DNA of 64,000 nt, taken from positions 62,001 through 126,000 of the forward strand of contig JAWPHD010004485.1 in the NCBI GenBank assembly GCA_037043455.1, written 5' to 3'. The stretch is from Cyrtodaria siliqua (Eukaryota; Mollusca; Bivalvia; Adapedonta; Hiatellidae). Every line of letters begins with the position of its first letter. Position 1 is the stretch's first letter. Shown here in pieces: positions 1-13,500 of the stretch. A model generated the notes under the pieces. That model saw only the letters and a list, made by a program, of their open reading frames with translations. It ran no database searches and was not told the origin of the DNA. The position numbers and the translations under genes are program-made.

Positions 1-725
1 GATGTAATGTATAAACTTCGTCAGGTTCTTGGTCATGATCACTTTCATACTATCTTTGTTAAACTTGTTAAAAAGTTTATCAAAAGAGGTTATGACCCTA
101 TCATTTTGCAACGTACTGCATGCTTGGTGGTGGACCCTTTTACAGTTCACGACTATGCTTTCCTCTTTGGTTGTACGATGACCGGACAGGCTGTGCACCC
201 TATGATGACGCCTACCTAAAGCCCATTGGGACGGTGTCGTTTGATGTTTGTCTATGATCTTTCTTGTCGTGCCCTTAATGGTTTATTCTCTTACTGCTCT
301 GGCTTCTGCCAAGTCACTGAGTACCTGCTTTGGGGCTTTCTAGGCTATTTTTTTTTTTTATTATATTTACACGAGCATATTTGTGTTTTACTTATATTGC
401 CTATTGATGCTGCCTCGTTGGTTTAGAGATTAGATCATGGCGGGGATTTTTTTATTTACACTGTCCTGTTTTAATGGGATGATAGTAGGGTAAGTGTGAG
501 GTTTAATGCACCCTAGAACCGGTTTAAACCCCCAGTGGCCTACTTTGCCACTGACCGTTCCAAGGCGGTAGCCCTATTGTCAACCCTTTTGTGTTTATGA
601 TGTCGTTTACTTTTATTATTACTTATGCCTTCTTGTTTGTCTGTTTCCACGTTGTTTTCTGTGTTTTGGGGTTGACTGTCCTCCTTGAATGCTACTTTCC
701 CTATCCGATCTTTTTATATTTCTTG
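1..725 (+). mobile_element. 3' end of a Naiad-like Penelope retroelement
   Basis: The copy enters from the left edge. Positions 7-219 encode the last 70 residues of the reverse-transcriptase protein, from YKLRQVLGHDHFHT to a TAA stop after PMMTPT. The next 500 bp are the 3' untranslated region shared by all copies in this window; landmarks are GGTTTAAACCCCCAGTGGCC near 520 and CCTTGAATGCTACTTTCCC near 690. It ends in an AT-rich tail directly against the 53-bp satellite. The family is recognised from better copies at 37361 and 50690. The element is 5'-truncated or cut by the window edge and cannot be autonomous here. Confidence 0.75.
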
Positions 726-1533
726 TCTATACTTAGTTATAGGAAATAAACATGCATTTCCTGCTGCCGTAAGACAAGTCTATATAAAATTATAGGGAAT
801 ATACATACAATTCCTGCTGCCGTAAGACAGGTCTATACTTAGTTATAGGGAATAAACATACAATACATGCTGCCGTAAGGCAGGTCTATACTTAGTTATA
901 GGGAATACACATACAATTCCTGCTTCCGTAAGACATGTCTATACTTAGTTATAGGGAATAAACATACAATTCCTGCTGCCGTAAGACATGTCTATATTTA
1001 GTTATAGGAAATATACATGCATTTCCTGCTGCCGTAAGACAGGTCTATACTTAGTTATAGGGAATATACATACAATTTCTGCTGCCGTAAGACATGTCTA
1101 TACTTAGTTATAGGGAATAAACATACAATTTCTGCTGCCATAAGACATGTCTATACTTAGTTATATCATCGTCGAAACCCACGTTTGATTGATTACGTTA
1201 TACTCCATTCATTTGATGGTGGAGAGTAACGCAACAAATCACACGGGGGTATCCGACGATGAGTTATATGGAGTTATATGGAATAAACATACAATTCCTG
1301 CTACCGTAAGACATTTCTATACTTAGTTATAGGAAATATACATGCATTTCCTCTGCCGTAAGACATGTCTATACTAAATTATAGGGAATATGCATACAAT
1401 TCCTGCTGCCGTAAGACAGGTCTATACTTAGTTATAGGAAATATACATACAATTCCTGCTTCAGTAAGACAGGTCTATACTTAGATATAGGGAATATACA
1501 TACAATTCCTGCTGCCGTTAAACAGGTTTTGTT
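726..1533. repeat. 53-bp tandem repeat, about 13 units
   Basis: The unit is about 53 bp, with the markers CTTAGTTATAGGGAATA and CCTGCTGCCGTAAGACAGG. The array is broken at 1166-1262 by a small foldback element. On the minus strand each unit reproduces the end of the adjacent integrin exon (1504-1610) and its GTATGT splice donor. The last unit overlaps the exon itself, so the repeat seems to have grown from the exon-intron boundary. Some units have GCATGT instead of GTATGT. Confidence 0.9.
1166..1262. mobile_element. Foldback/MITE-like insertion in the 53-bp satellite
   Basis: This 97-bp block is unlike the surrounding repeat. It begins TCATCGTCG and ends with the reverse complement CGACGATGA; the terminal inverted repeats extend imperfectly for about 20 bp. 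Its interior is also an imperfect palindrome (ACTCCA against TGGTGGAG), so nearly the whole segment can fold. GTTATA at 1160-1165 and 1263-1268 flanks it as a possible 6-bp target duplication. There is no coding capacity and the superfamily is unassigned. Confidence 0.55.
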
Positions 1534-1610
1534 GGACAATGGACATTCGCAATCCTCCCCCGTGTATCCCGGCTCACAGCGACATTCACCACACTGACAT
1601 ACACCATGTC
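1504..1610 (-). CDS. Integrin beta-like exon: I-EGF repeat 3
   Basis: This 107-nt internal exon reads GA plus 35 codons. The peptide starts HGVCQCGECRCEPGYTG and continues EDCECPLSNKTCLTAAGI, an integrin-type EGF module with the CxCGxCxCxxGYxG signature. The acceptor is TATTTTCCCAG and the donor GTATGT. It enters in phase 1, completing a Gly codon with the last base of exon 3925-4082, and leaves in phase 0. In integrins the I-EGF modules form the rigid extracellular stalk that transmits conformational change. The donor edge is the source of the neighbouring 53-bp satellite, so decoy donors lie immediately downstream. The following exon is not in the window. Confidence 0.85.
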
Positions 1611-2269
1611 CTGGGAAAATATAGAGTTTCACAAGAGTGAATAATATCTTGTTAGTTATTTACAGATTTGCTTGTATTTTTACATAACGAAAGTTGCAAA
1701 AACTCACAGATTTTAGTACCATGGCCATTGTCTAAAAGTACAATAATCATTATATATTACTGAATACAAACATTGCATCTAAAACGCACTAATAACAGTA
1801 CTATACCTATTCATCTCTGTCAACAGATAATTAAAATTGAGATCAGTGTCAAGTGAAATGAATTGTTCTTGTGCTATCTTAAAATATAATTCTTTAACAT
1901 GTAGAATTCGAATATGTTTTATTTCCTCTCCCAATTGGAGAGCATAAACATATATATATAACAATACTGACAAGATAAGAACATATAACAAATGAACAAA
2001 TATATACAGAGCATTAAACATAATTAAGATGAAATATGACACAATAGGGACTACAAATTATGTACATTATTTACTCTAGTAAACTATTTCTGTATTTCCT
2101 CCAGAGTAGGAGACTTACATAATATTTTTACCAGAAACACTAAATCATACAAATTATGAAAGGTAATAGCATAAACAATATTATACATACATGAAGGTAT
2201 TAATTATTAATGCACATATATAGATACGTGTTTCTTGCTGTCAAGTAGCCTCTGATTCACGGAACTTCA
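1611..2269. other. AT-rich intron sequence
   Basis: This is the part of the intron between I-EGF2 and I-EGF3 that is not obviously repetitive. I see no conserved coding segment in it. Confidence 0.5.
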
Positions 2270-3700
2270 CTCTTATATGTGTTTTTTGCTATCAAACGTC
2301 TTATTCTGCGAAGCTCGTTCATATATCAAACCTTGTTTCTTGTTCTCAAACCTCTGCTTCATGGAACCTCCGTATGTTATTTGTTTCTTGTTATCCAACC
2401 TTTGATTCAACGCACCTCATTCATTCTGATATATGTTTCTTGTTATCAAACCTCTAATTCAGCGAACCTCAATTTAATATTTCATTCTTGTAACCCATCC
2501 TCTGATTCGCGGAACCTCATTTTGATATGTGTTTCTTGTAACCAATCGTAAACTTACTTTGATATGTATTTCTTGTTATCAGACTTCTGTTTCAGGTTAC
2601 CTCACTCTGATATGTGTGTCTTGTTATCGAATATTTACTTCAGGGAACCTCACTCTGATATTTGTTTCTTGTTAGCAGACCTCTGATTCAGGAACTTCCC
2701 TCTGATATATATTCCTTATTATCACACCTCACTCTGATATTTGTTTCCTAATATTATACATCTGATTCCTGGAACCCCACTCTGATATTTGTTTCTTGTT
2801 ATCTCAACTCACTCTGATATTTGTTTCTTGTTATCTCACCTCAAACTGATATTTGTTTTTTGTTATCTCACCTCACTCTGATATTTCGTTCTTGTTATTT
2901 CACCTCACTCTGATATTTGTTTCTTGTTATTTCACCTCACGCTGATATTTGTTCATTATTGTCACACCTCACTCTGATATTTGTTTCCTAATATTATACA
3001 TCTGATTCCTGGAACCCCACTATGTTATTTGTTTCTTGTTATATCACCTCACTCTGATATTTGTTTCTTGTTATCTCACCTCACTCTGATATTTTTTTCT
3101 TGTTATCTCACCTCACTCTGATATTTGTTTCTTGTTATCTCACCTCACTCTGATATTTGTTTCTTGTTATCTCACCTCAAACAGATATTTGTTTTTTTGT
3201 TATCTCACCTCACTCTGATATTTCGTTCTTGTTATTTCACCTCACTCTGATATTTGTTTCTTGTTATCTCACCTCACGCTGATATTTGTTTATTATATCA
3301 CACCTCACTCTGATATTAGTTTCTTGTTATCTCACCTCACTCTGATATTTGTTTCTTGTTATCTCACCTCACTCTGATATTTGTTTCCTAATATTATACA
3401 TCTGATTCCTGGAACCCCACTCTGATATTTTTTTCTTGTTATCTCACCTCACTCTGATATTTGTTTCTTGTTATCTCACCTCCCTCTGATATTTGTTTCT
3501 TGTTATCTCACCTCACTCTTATATTTGTTTCTTGTTATTTCACCTCACTCTGATATTTGTTTATTGTTATCTCACCTAACTCTGATATTTGTTTATTGTT
3601 ATCTCACCTCACTCTGATATTTGTTTCTTGTTATTTCACCTCACTCTGATATTTGTTTCTTGTTATCTCACCTATATTGCTATATGTTTCTTGATATCCA
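2270..3700. repeat. 32-bp intronic minisatellite
   Basis: The unit is about 32 bp (CTCACTCTGATATTTG followed by TTTCTTGTTATCTCAC). The early units, to about 2700, are diverged and carry CCTCTGATTC. The array fills most of the 2.3-kb intron between the exons at 1504 and 3925. A longer variant containing CCTAATATTATACATCTGAT recurs near 2750, 2990 and 3390, which suggests higher-order duplication. Confidence 0.9.
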
Positions 3701-3924
3701 ACCTCAGATTTAGCGAACGTCACTCTAATATTTTTTCATAGTTATCAATCGGACCTCTATTTTAGGGAGCCTAAATATACATTCAAATTTTAATCCTTTT
3801 TATCACATATCTATGTTGTCAAAATCTGGAATCTAAGAGGGGATGTCATAAACATATTTGCAGATTTTAAATTTGATGCTTTAGAGACTATAACTAGTAA
3901 ATATAATAACTTAACGTCACTTAC

Positions 3925-4082
3925 CTCCACATAATTGATTGTTATGGTAAGGGCACGAGTAGTCGTCACAATCACAAAACTGGCCGCTGTATTTCTGGGC
4001 CGAATGTGGTCGTCTGGGGAAGCACTCGCAGACACCACATACACACTGTCCGCGACCTGAGCAAGCCACATCACTGCTGGGC
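3925..4082 (-). CDS. Integrin beta-like exon: I-EGF repeat 2
   Basis: This 158-nt exon has acceptor TTTAATTTTGCAG and donor GTAAGT. It begins with one base completing a Lys codon (AA from the previous exon plus G), then 52 codons, then one base. The peptide includes CSGRGQCVCGVCECFPRR and, after a short loop, YSGQFCDCDDYSCPYHNN then LCGG. The long insert between CxC and SGxFCxCD is characteristic of integrin I-EGF2, where it also forms part of the knee of the ectodomain. Cysteine spacing fits integrin beta subunits throughout and there is no stop or frameshift. A different minisatellite lies in the intron on each side. Confidence 0.9.
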
Positions 4083-4129
4083 CTGCAAAATTAAAGTCAT
4101 TTCAATTATTAATTAATTCACAATTATAA

Positions 4130-6790
4130 TTATACTCAACAAAGTAACAATATTGAAGCAAATATATGAAATAGACCGGGCTTATTGCATATTGACAGAA
4201 TTATAATAATACAAATAATAATAAGTACAATAATAATTAAGAGGAAGAATGAAGTATATATAAATCGATCATTATATCCAATAATAAATAATTGACTGAA
4301 GCATGAAGTATAAATCAATATGTCCAATAATAATAAAAAGGCGGAAGCATGAAGTATTAATCAATGTGTCCAATAATGATTAAATGACTGAAGCATGAAT
4401 CATTGTGTCCAATAATATGTAAGTGATTGGTGCATGAAGTATAAATCATTGTGTCAAAAATAGATAAGTGACTGAAGCATGAAGTATAATTCATTGTGCC
4501 CTATAATAAGCAAGGGACTGAAGAATGAAGTATAAATCAATGTATCCAATAATAAGTAAGTGAGTGATGCATGAAGTATAAATCATTGTGTCAAATAATA
4601 ATTAAGATGCTGAAGCATGAAGTATAAATCAATGTATCCAATAATACGTAAGAGCATGAAGCATGAAGTATAAACCACTGTGTCCAATAATACGAAAGAG
4701 CATGAAGTATAAATCATTGTGTCCAATAATACGCAAGAGCATGAAGCATGAAGTATAAACCACTGTGTCCAATAATACGAAAGAGCATGAAGTATAAATC
4801 AATGTATCCAATAATACGTAAGAGCATGAAGCATGAAGTATAAACCACTGTGTCCAATAATACGAAAGAGCATGAAGTATAAATCATTGTGTCCAATAAT
4901 ACGTAAGAGCATGAAGCATGAAGTATAAACCACTGTGTCCAATAATACTTAAGAGCATGAAGTATAAATCATTGTGTCCAATAATACGTAAGAGCATGAA
5001 GCATGACGTATAAATCATTGTGTCCAATAATACATAAGAGCATGAAGCATGAAGTATAAATCATTGTGTCCAAAAATACATAAGAGCATGAAGCATGAAT
5101 TATAAATCATTGTGTCCAATAATACGTAAGAGCATGAAGCATGAAGTATAAATCGCTGTGTCCAATAATAGGTAAATGACTGAAGAATGAAGTATAAATC
5201 AATGTTTCCAATAATATTTTAGAGGCTGAATCATGAAGTATAAATCAATGTGTCTAATAATAGGAAAATGACTGCAGCATGAAGTATAAATCAATGCAGC
5301 CAATAGTAAACACATGACTGAGGCATGAAGTATAAATCAATATGTCCAATAATAGGTAAATGACTGAAGCATGAAGTATAAATCAATGTGTCCAATAATA
5401 AGTAAGTAACTGCAGCATGAAGTATAAATCAATGCAGCCAATAGTAAACACATGACTGAGGCATGAAGTATAAATCAATATGTCCAATAATAGGTAAATG
5501 ACTGAAGCATGAAGTATAAATCAATGTGTCCAATAATAAGTAAGTGACTGAAGCATGAAGAATAAATCAATATGTCGAATAATAGGTAAATGACTGAAGC
5601 ATGACTGAAGCATGAAGTATAAATCAATGTGTCCAATAATAATTAAATGGCTGAAGCATAAAGTATAAATCAATGTATCCAATAATAAACAAATTACTGA
5701 GGTCTGAAGTATAAATCAATGCGTTCAATAATAAGTAAATGACTGAAGCATGAAGTATACATTATTGTGTCTAATAATAAGTAAAAGACTGAAGCATGAA
5801 GTATAAATCATTGTGTCCAATAATAAGTAAGTGACTGAAGCATGAAGTATAAATCATTGTGTCCAATAATAGGTAAATGGTTGAAGCATGAAGTATACAT
5901 TATTGTGTCTAATAATAAGTAAAAGACTGAAGCATGAAGCATAAATCATTGTGTCCAATAATAAGTAAGTGACTGAAGCATGAAGTATATATCATTGTGT
6001 CCTATAATAGGTAAATGGTTGAAGCATGAAGTATAAATCAGTCTGCCAAATAATAAGTAAGTGACTGAAGCATGAAGTATAAATCATTGTGTCCAATTAT
6101 AAGTAAACGACTGAAGCAAGAAGTATAAATTATTGTGTCTGATAATAAGTAAAAGACTGAAGTCTGAAATATAAATCATTGTGTCCAATGACAGGTAAAT
6201 GACTGAAGCATGAAGTATAAATCAATGTGTCCAATAATTGGTAAATGACTGAAGCATGAAGTATAAATAAATGTGTCCAATAAAAATTCAGAGACTGAGG
6301 CATGAAGTATAAATCATTGCGTCCAATAATAATTAAGAGACTGAAGCCTGAGATATAACTCAAAGTGTCCCATACTATATATAGGTAAATGACTGAAGCA
6401 TGAAGTATAAATCAATGTGTCCAATACTAATTAAGAGACTGAAGCAAGAAGTATGAATCATAGTGTCCAATAATTGGTAAATAACTGAAGCATGAAGTAT
6501 AAATAAATGTGTCCAATACTAATTAAGAGACTGAAGCATAATGTATAAATTAATGTATACAATAATAGTAAGATAATTATAAGTAGCTAACTGAAGTAAG
6601 AAATACACGAATATACATTGCTTATAAGTAGCAAACTGAAGTATGAAATACAAATCACTGTATCGAGTTATAAATAATTAAATAAAATGAAATATAAATT
6701 GATGAAAACTATTACATGCAGTTGACTGAAGTGTGAATAATAAAGAAAATGTGTCCAATTACGAGTAATTGACTGAAGCATGAAATATAA
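4130..6790. repeat. 46-bp intronic minisatellite
   Basis: The unit is about 46 bp: AATAATAGGTAAATGACTGA, then AGCATGAAGTATAAATCAAT, then GTGTCC. Shorter 34-42 bp variants fill 4630-5060 (CGTAAGAGCATGAAGCATGA). The edges are diverged. It occupies nearly the whole 2.8-kb intron between I-EGF1 and I-EGF2. The short open frames across it are incidental. Confidence 0.9.
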
Positions 6791-6876
6791 ATTCTTGACA
6801 GACGGCTGCGTCCATATGTTTTACAACTGCAACACAATGATTTTGACCTCGATTGTACACAGTATTTAAGACTTAC

Positions 6877-7004
6877 TTGAAACATTGTCCGGTAGTGATC
6901 TGTGTTGAGTTACAGTCACATTTCTCGCCATAATGTCCTTGATCACACGTGCACTGACTACATGTCAGAGTTCCATGATGACTACATAGAGGGCTCGAAG
7001 CTTG
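6877..7004 (-). CDS. Integrin beta-like exon: I-EGF repeat 1
   Basis: This 128-nt exon runs from acceptor TATTAATATAACAG to donor GTAAGT. It contains 42 codons plus two bases, entering in phase 0 and leaving in phase 2. The peptide starts QASSPLCSHHGTLTCSQC and continues TCDQGHYGEKCDCNST, ending GQCF. This matches the first integrin EGF module: a shortened N-terminal half (CxxxG...CGxCxC), then GYYGxxCxC. In ordinary integrin beta genes the preceding coding exon would carry hybrid/beta-I sequence. Here the next recognisable upstream exon is the PSI exon 25.7 kb away, and the phases match. Confidence 0.88.
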
Positions 7005-7084
7005 CTGTTATATTAATAAAAAGCATAAAATTATGGCAGCACCAATTACAGTTGTTATATATCATGTCAATCTCCAAAATTTAG

Positions 7085-7558
7085 ATTCCCATATACTGCT
7101 TTTTAATATTTCCCTCTGCCGTTCACTGTTGTAATGTCACACCCTGGAGTGACGTCACTGGAGGGCAGCGTTATTTTTGTTGTTACCCTCCCAATTGCAT
7201 CATCTCGGAATCGGTTTATATCTAATATTAAAATCCGACGTCATAGAAAGTTTATAAATAGATATTGTTCTTTTCCCATGACCAACACGTTATGCTCAGA
7301 TAAATCGGTGAACACTTCGTAAGAATATGTATTATGTGATTTATATGTTTAAAATGTTGATGTCATGTGCTATAATTTTTAAAGATATGACAAGGTCGAC
7401 ATTAGTTTTCTCAGGTTGTCTCAATATCCACCGTCATCCTCACTTGCAATATTTAAATGCATTATTTCAAAAGGAAAGTTTAAGGTCAACGGCTAACCAT
7501 TTTCAAAGGAATAAAATTCAAGAAATATTAGTCAGAGTTGTATGGGTCTTTTTAGATT
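7085..7558. other. Intron sequence between I-EGF1 exon and 48-bp satellite
   Basis: This is non-satellite sequence. The stretch ending AGTCAGAGTTGTATGGGTC resembles 28970-29030 at the far side of the satellite (CTCAGAGAGTCATGGGCC), so both may be remnants of one older interspersed repeat that flanked the array. No conserved integrin exon is visible. Confidence 0.4.
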
Positions 7559-10500
7559 AGCCTGAAGATGATACCCAGTCCAAGTTTATTGTTATAGATG
7601 TATATTAGCCTGAAGATGATACCCAGTCCAAGTTCATTGTTATAGATATATATTAGCCTGATGATACCCAGTCCAAGTTCATTGTTATAGATATATATTA
7701 GCCTGATGATACCCAGTCCAAGTTCATTGTTATAGATATATATTAGGCTGAAGATGGTACCCAGTCCAAGATCATTGTTATAGATATATATTAGGCTGAA
7801 TAAGATACCCAGTCCAAGTTCATTGTTATAGATATATATTAGGCTGAATATGATACCCTGTCCAAGTTCATTGTTATAGATATATATTAGGCTGAAGAAG
7901 ATACCCTGTCCAAGTTCATTGTTATAGATATATATTAGGCTGAAGATGATACCCTGTCCAAGTTCATTGTTATAGATATATATTAGGCTGAAGATGATAC
8001 CCAGTCCAAGTTCATTGTTATAGATATATATAAACCTGAAGATGATACCCTGTCCAAATTCATTGTTATAGATATATATTAGGCTGAAGAAGATACCCTG
8101 TCCAAGTTCATTGTTATAGATATATATTAGGCTGAAGATGATACCCTGTCCAAGTTCATTGTTATAGATATATATTAGGCTGAAGATGATACCCAGTCAA
8201 AGTTCATTGTTATAGATATATATTAGGCTGAAGATGATACCCTGTCCAAGTTCATTGTTATAGATATATATAAACCTGAAGATGATACCCTGTCCAAGTT
8301 CATTGTTATATATATATATTAGGCTGAAGAAGATACCCTGTCCAAGTTCATTGTTATAGATATATATTAGGCTGAAGATGATACCCTGTCCAAGTTCATT
8401 GTTATAGATATATATTAGCCTGAAGATGATACCCTGTCCAAGTTCATTGTTATAGATATATATTAGGCTGAAGATGATACCCAGTCCAAGGTCATTGTTA
8501 TAGATATATACTAGGCTGACGATGATACCCAGTTCAAGTTCTTTGTTATAGATATATATTAACCTGAAGATGATACCCAGTCCAAGTTCATTGTTATAGA
8601 TATATATTAGGCTGAAGATGATACCCAGTCCAAGGTCATTGTTATAGATATATACTAGGCTGACGATGATACCCAGTCCAAGTTCATTGTTATAGATATA
8701 TATTAGCCTGAAGATGATACCCTGTCCAAGTTCATTGTTATAGATATATATTAGGCTGAAGAAGATACCCAGTCCAAGTTCATTGTTATAGATATATATT
8801 AGGCTGAAGATGATACCCAGTCCAAGTTCATTGTTATAGATATAAATTAGCCTGAAGATGACACCCTGTCCAAGTTCATTGTTATATATATATTTTAGGC
8901 TGAAGATGATACCCAGTCCAAGTTCATTGTTATAGATATATATTAGGCTGAAGATGATACCCAGTCTAAGTTCATTGTTATAGATATATATTAGGCTGAA
9001 GATGATACCCAGTCCAAGTTCATTGTTATAGATATATATTAGGCTGAAGATGATACCCTGTCCAAGTTCATTGTTATAGATATATATTAGGCTGAAGAAG
9101 ATACCCTGTCCAAGTTCATTGTTATAGATATCTATTAGCCTGAAGATGATACCCTGTCCAAGTTCATTGTTATAGATATTTATTAGGCTGAAGAAGATAC
9201 CCAGTCCAAGGTCATTGTTATAGATATATATTAGGCTGAAGATGATACCCAGTCCAAGGTCATTGTTATAGATATATACTAGGCTGACGATGATACCCAG
9301 TCCAAGTACATTGTTATAGATATATATTAGGCTGAAGATGATACCCAGTCCAAGTTCATTGTTATAGATATATATTAGGCTGAAGATGATACCCAGTCCA
9401 AGTTCATTGTTATAGATATATATTAGGCTGAAGATGATACCCTGTCCAAGTTCATTGTTATAGATATATATTAGGCTAGAGATGATACCCAGTCCAAGTT
9501 CATTGTTATAGATATATATTAGGCTGAAGAAGATACCCAGTCCAAGTTCATTGTTATAGATATATATAAGGCTGAAGATGATACCCAGTCCAAGGTCATT
9601 GTTATAGATATATACTAGGCTGACGATGATACCCAGTCCAAGTACATTGTTATAGATATATATTAGGCTGAAGATGATACCCAGTCCAAGTTCATTGTTA
9701 TAGATATATATTAGGCTGAAGATGATACCCAGTCCAAGTTCATTGTTATAGATATATATTAGACTGAAGATGATACCCTGTCCAAGTTCATTGTTATAGA
9801 TATATATTAGGCTGAAGATGATACCCAGTCCAAGTTCATTGTTATAGATATATATTAGCCTGAAGATGATACCCTGTCCAAGTTCATTGTTATAGATATA
9901 TATTAGGCTGAAGATGATACCCAGTCCAAGTTCATTGTTATAGATATATATTAGCCTGAAGATGATACCCAGTCCAAGTTCATTGTTATAGATATATATT
10001 AGACTGAAGATGATACCCAGTCCAAGTTCATTGTTATAGATATATATTAGCCTGAAGATGATACCCAGTCCAAGTTCATTGTTATAGATATATATTAGGC
10101 TGAAGAAGATACCCAGTCCAAGTTCATTGTTATAGATATATATTAGGCTGAAGATGATACCCAGTCTAAGGTCATTGTTATAGATATATACTAGGCTGAC
10201 GATGATACCCAGTCCAAGTACATTGTTATAGATATATATTAGGCTGAAGATGATACCCAGTCCAAGTTCATTGTTATAGATATATATTAGGCTGAAGATG
10301 ATACCCAGTCCAAGTTCATTGTTATAGATATATATTAGGCTGAAGATGATACCCTGTCCAAGTTCATTGTTATAGATATATATTAGCCTGAAGATGATAC
10401 CCTGTCCAAGTTCATTGTTATAGATATATATTAGGCTGAAGAAGATACCCTGTCCAAGGTCATTGTTATAGATATATTATCCAAGTTCATTGTTATAGAT

Positions 10501-13500
10501 ATATATAAGGCTGAAGATGATACCCAGTCCAAGTTCATTGTTATAGATATATATTAGCCTGAAGATGATACCCAGTCCAAGGTCATTGTTATAGATATAT
10601 ATTAGCCTGAAGATGATACCCAGTCCAAGTTCATTGTTATAGATATATATTAGCCTGAAGATGATACCCAGTCCAAGTTCATTGTTATAGATGTATATTA
10701 GGCTGAAGATGATACCCTGTCCAAGTTCATTGTTATAGATATATATTAGGCTGAAGAAGATACCCAGTCAAGTTCATTGTTATAGATATATATTAGGCTG
10801 AAGATGATACCCAGTCAAGTTCATTGTTATAGATATATATTAGGCTGAAGAAGATACCCATTCCAACGTCATTGTTATAGATATATATTAGGCTGAAGAT
10901 GATACCCAGTCCAAGTTCATTGTTATAGATATATATTAGGCTGAAGATGATACCCATTCCAAGGTCATTGTTATAGATATATATTAGGCTGAAGAAGATT
11001 CCCAGTCCAAGTTCATTGTTATAGATATATATTAGCCTGAAGATGATACCCTGTCCAAGTTCATTGTTATAGATATATATTAGGCTGAAGATGATACCCA
11101 GTCCAAGTTCATTGTTATAGATACATATTAGGCTGAAGATGATACCCATTCCAAGGTCATTGTTATAGATATATATTAGGCTGAAGATGATACCCAGTCC
11201 AAGTTCATTGTTATAGATATATATTAGGCTGAAGAAGATACCCAGTCCAAGTTCATTGTTATAGATATATATTAGGCTGAAGATGATACCCAGTCCAAGT
11301 TCATTGTTATAGATATATATTAGGCTGAAGAAGATACCCAGTCCAAGTTCATTGTTATAGATATATATTAGCCCGAAGATGATACCCTGTTCAAGTTCAT
11401 TGTTATAGATATATATTAGGCTGAAGAAGATACCCAGTCCAAGTTCATTGTTATAGATATATATTAGCCTGAAGATGATACCCAGACCAAGTTCATTGTT
11501 ATAGATATATATTAGGCTGAAGATGATACCCAGACCAAGTTCATTGTTATAGATATATATTAGGCTGAAGAAGATACCCAGACCAAGTTCATTGTTATAT
11601 ATATATATTAGGCTGAAGAAGATACCCAGTCCAAGTTCATTGTTATAGATATATATTAGGCTGAAGATGATACCCAGTCCAAGTTCATTGTTATAGATAT
11701 ATATTAGGCTGAAGATGATACCCAGTCCAAGTTCATTGTTATAGATATATATTCGCCTGAATATGATACCCTGTCCAAGTTCATTGTTATAGATATATAT
11801 TAGGCTGAAGATGATACCCAGTCCAAGTTCATTGTTATAGATATATATTACGCTGAAGAAGATACCCAGTCCAAGTTCATTGTTATAGATATATATTAGG
11901 CTGAAGATGATACCCAGTCCAAGTTCATTGTTATAGATATATATTAGCCTGAAGAAATACCCAGTCCAAGTTCATTGTTATAGATATATATTAGGCTGAA
12001 GAAGATACCCAGTCCAAGTTCATTGTTATAGATATATATTAGGCTGAAGAAGATACACAGTCCAAGTTCATTGTTATAGATATATATTAGGCTGAAGATG
12101 ATACCCAGTCCAAGTTCATTGTTATAGATGTATATTAGGCTGAAGAAGATACCCTGTCCAAGTTCATTGTTATAAATATATATTAGGCTGAAGATGATAC
12201 CCGGTCCAAGGTCATTGTTATAGATATATATTAGGCTGTAGATGATACCCAGTCCAAGTTCATTGTTATAGATATATATTAGGCTGAAGATGATACCCAG
12301 TCCAAGTTCATTGTTATAGATATATATTAGCCTGAAGATGATACCCTGTCCAAGTTCATTGTTATAGATATATACTAGGCTGACGATGATACCCTGTCCA
12401 AGTTCATTGTTATAGATATATATTAGGCTGAAGAAGATACCCAGTCCAAGTTCATTGTTATAGATATATATTAGGCTGAAGATAATACCCAGTCCAAGAT
12501 CATTGTTATAGATATATATTAGGCTGAAGATGATACCCTGTCCAAGTTCATTGTTATAGATATATATTAGCCTGAAGAAGATACCCAGTCCAAGTTCATT
12601 GTTATAGATATATATTAGGCTGAAGATGATACCCTGTCCAAGTTCATTGTTATAGATATATATTAGGCTGAAGATGATACCCTGTCCAAGTTCATTGTTA
12701 TAGATATATATTAGCCTGAAGATGATACCCAGTCCAAGTTCATTGTTATAGATATATATTAGCCTGAAGATGATACCCTGTCCAAGTTCATTGTTATAGA
12801 TATATATTAGGCTGAAGATGATACCCAGTCCAAGTTCATTGTTATATATATATATTAGGCTGAAGATGATACCCAGTCCAAGTTCATTGTTATAGATATA
12901 TATTAGGCTGAAGATGATACCCAGTCCAAGTTCATTGTTATAGATATATATTAGGCTGAAGAAGATACCCTGTCCAAGTTCATTGTTATAGATATATATT
13001 AGGCTGAAGATGATACCCTGTCCAAGTTCATTGTTATAGATATATATTAGCCTGAAGATGATACCCTGTCCAAGTTCATTGTTATAGATATATATTAGGC
13101 TGAAGAAGATACCCAGTCCAAGTTCATTGTTATAGATATATATTAGGCTGAAGAAGATACCCATTCCAAGTTCATTGTTATAGATATATACTAGGCTGAC
13201 GATGATACCCTGCCCAAGTTCATTGTTATAGATATATATTAGGCTGAAGAAGATACCCTGTCCAAGTTCATTGTTATAGATATATATTAGGCTGAACATG
13301 ATACCCAGTCCAAGGCCATTGTTATAGTTATATATTAGGCTGAAGATGATACCCTGTCCAAGTTCATTGTTATAGATATATATTAGCCTGAAGAAGATAC
13401 CCAGTCCAAGTTCATTGTTATAGATATATATTAGGCTGAATATGATACCCTGTCCAAGTTCATTGTTATAGATATATATTAGCCTGAAGATGATACCCTG

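Noticed and set aside
3811..4074. 87-codon minus-strand frame over the I-EGF2 exon
   Set aside because: It is in the wrong frame; the cysteine-rich integrin frame with matching splice phases is the real one.
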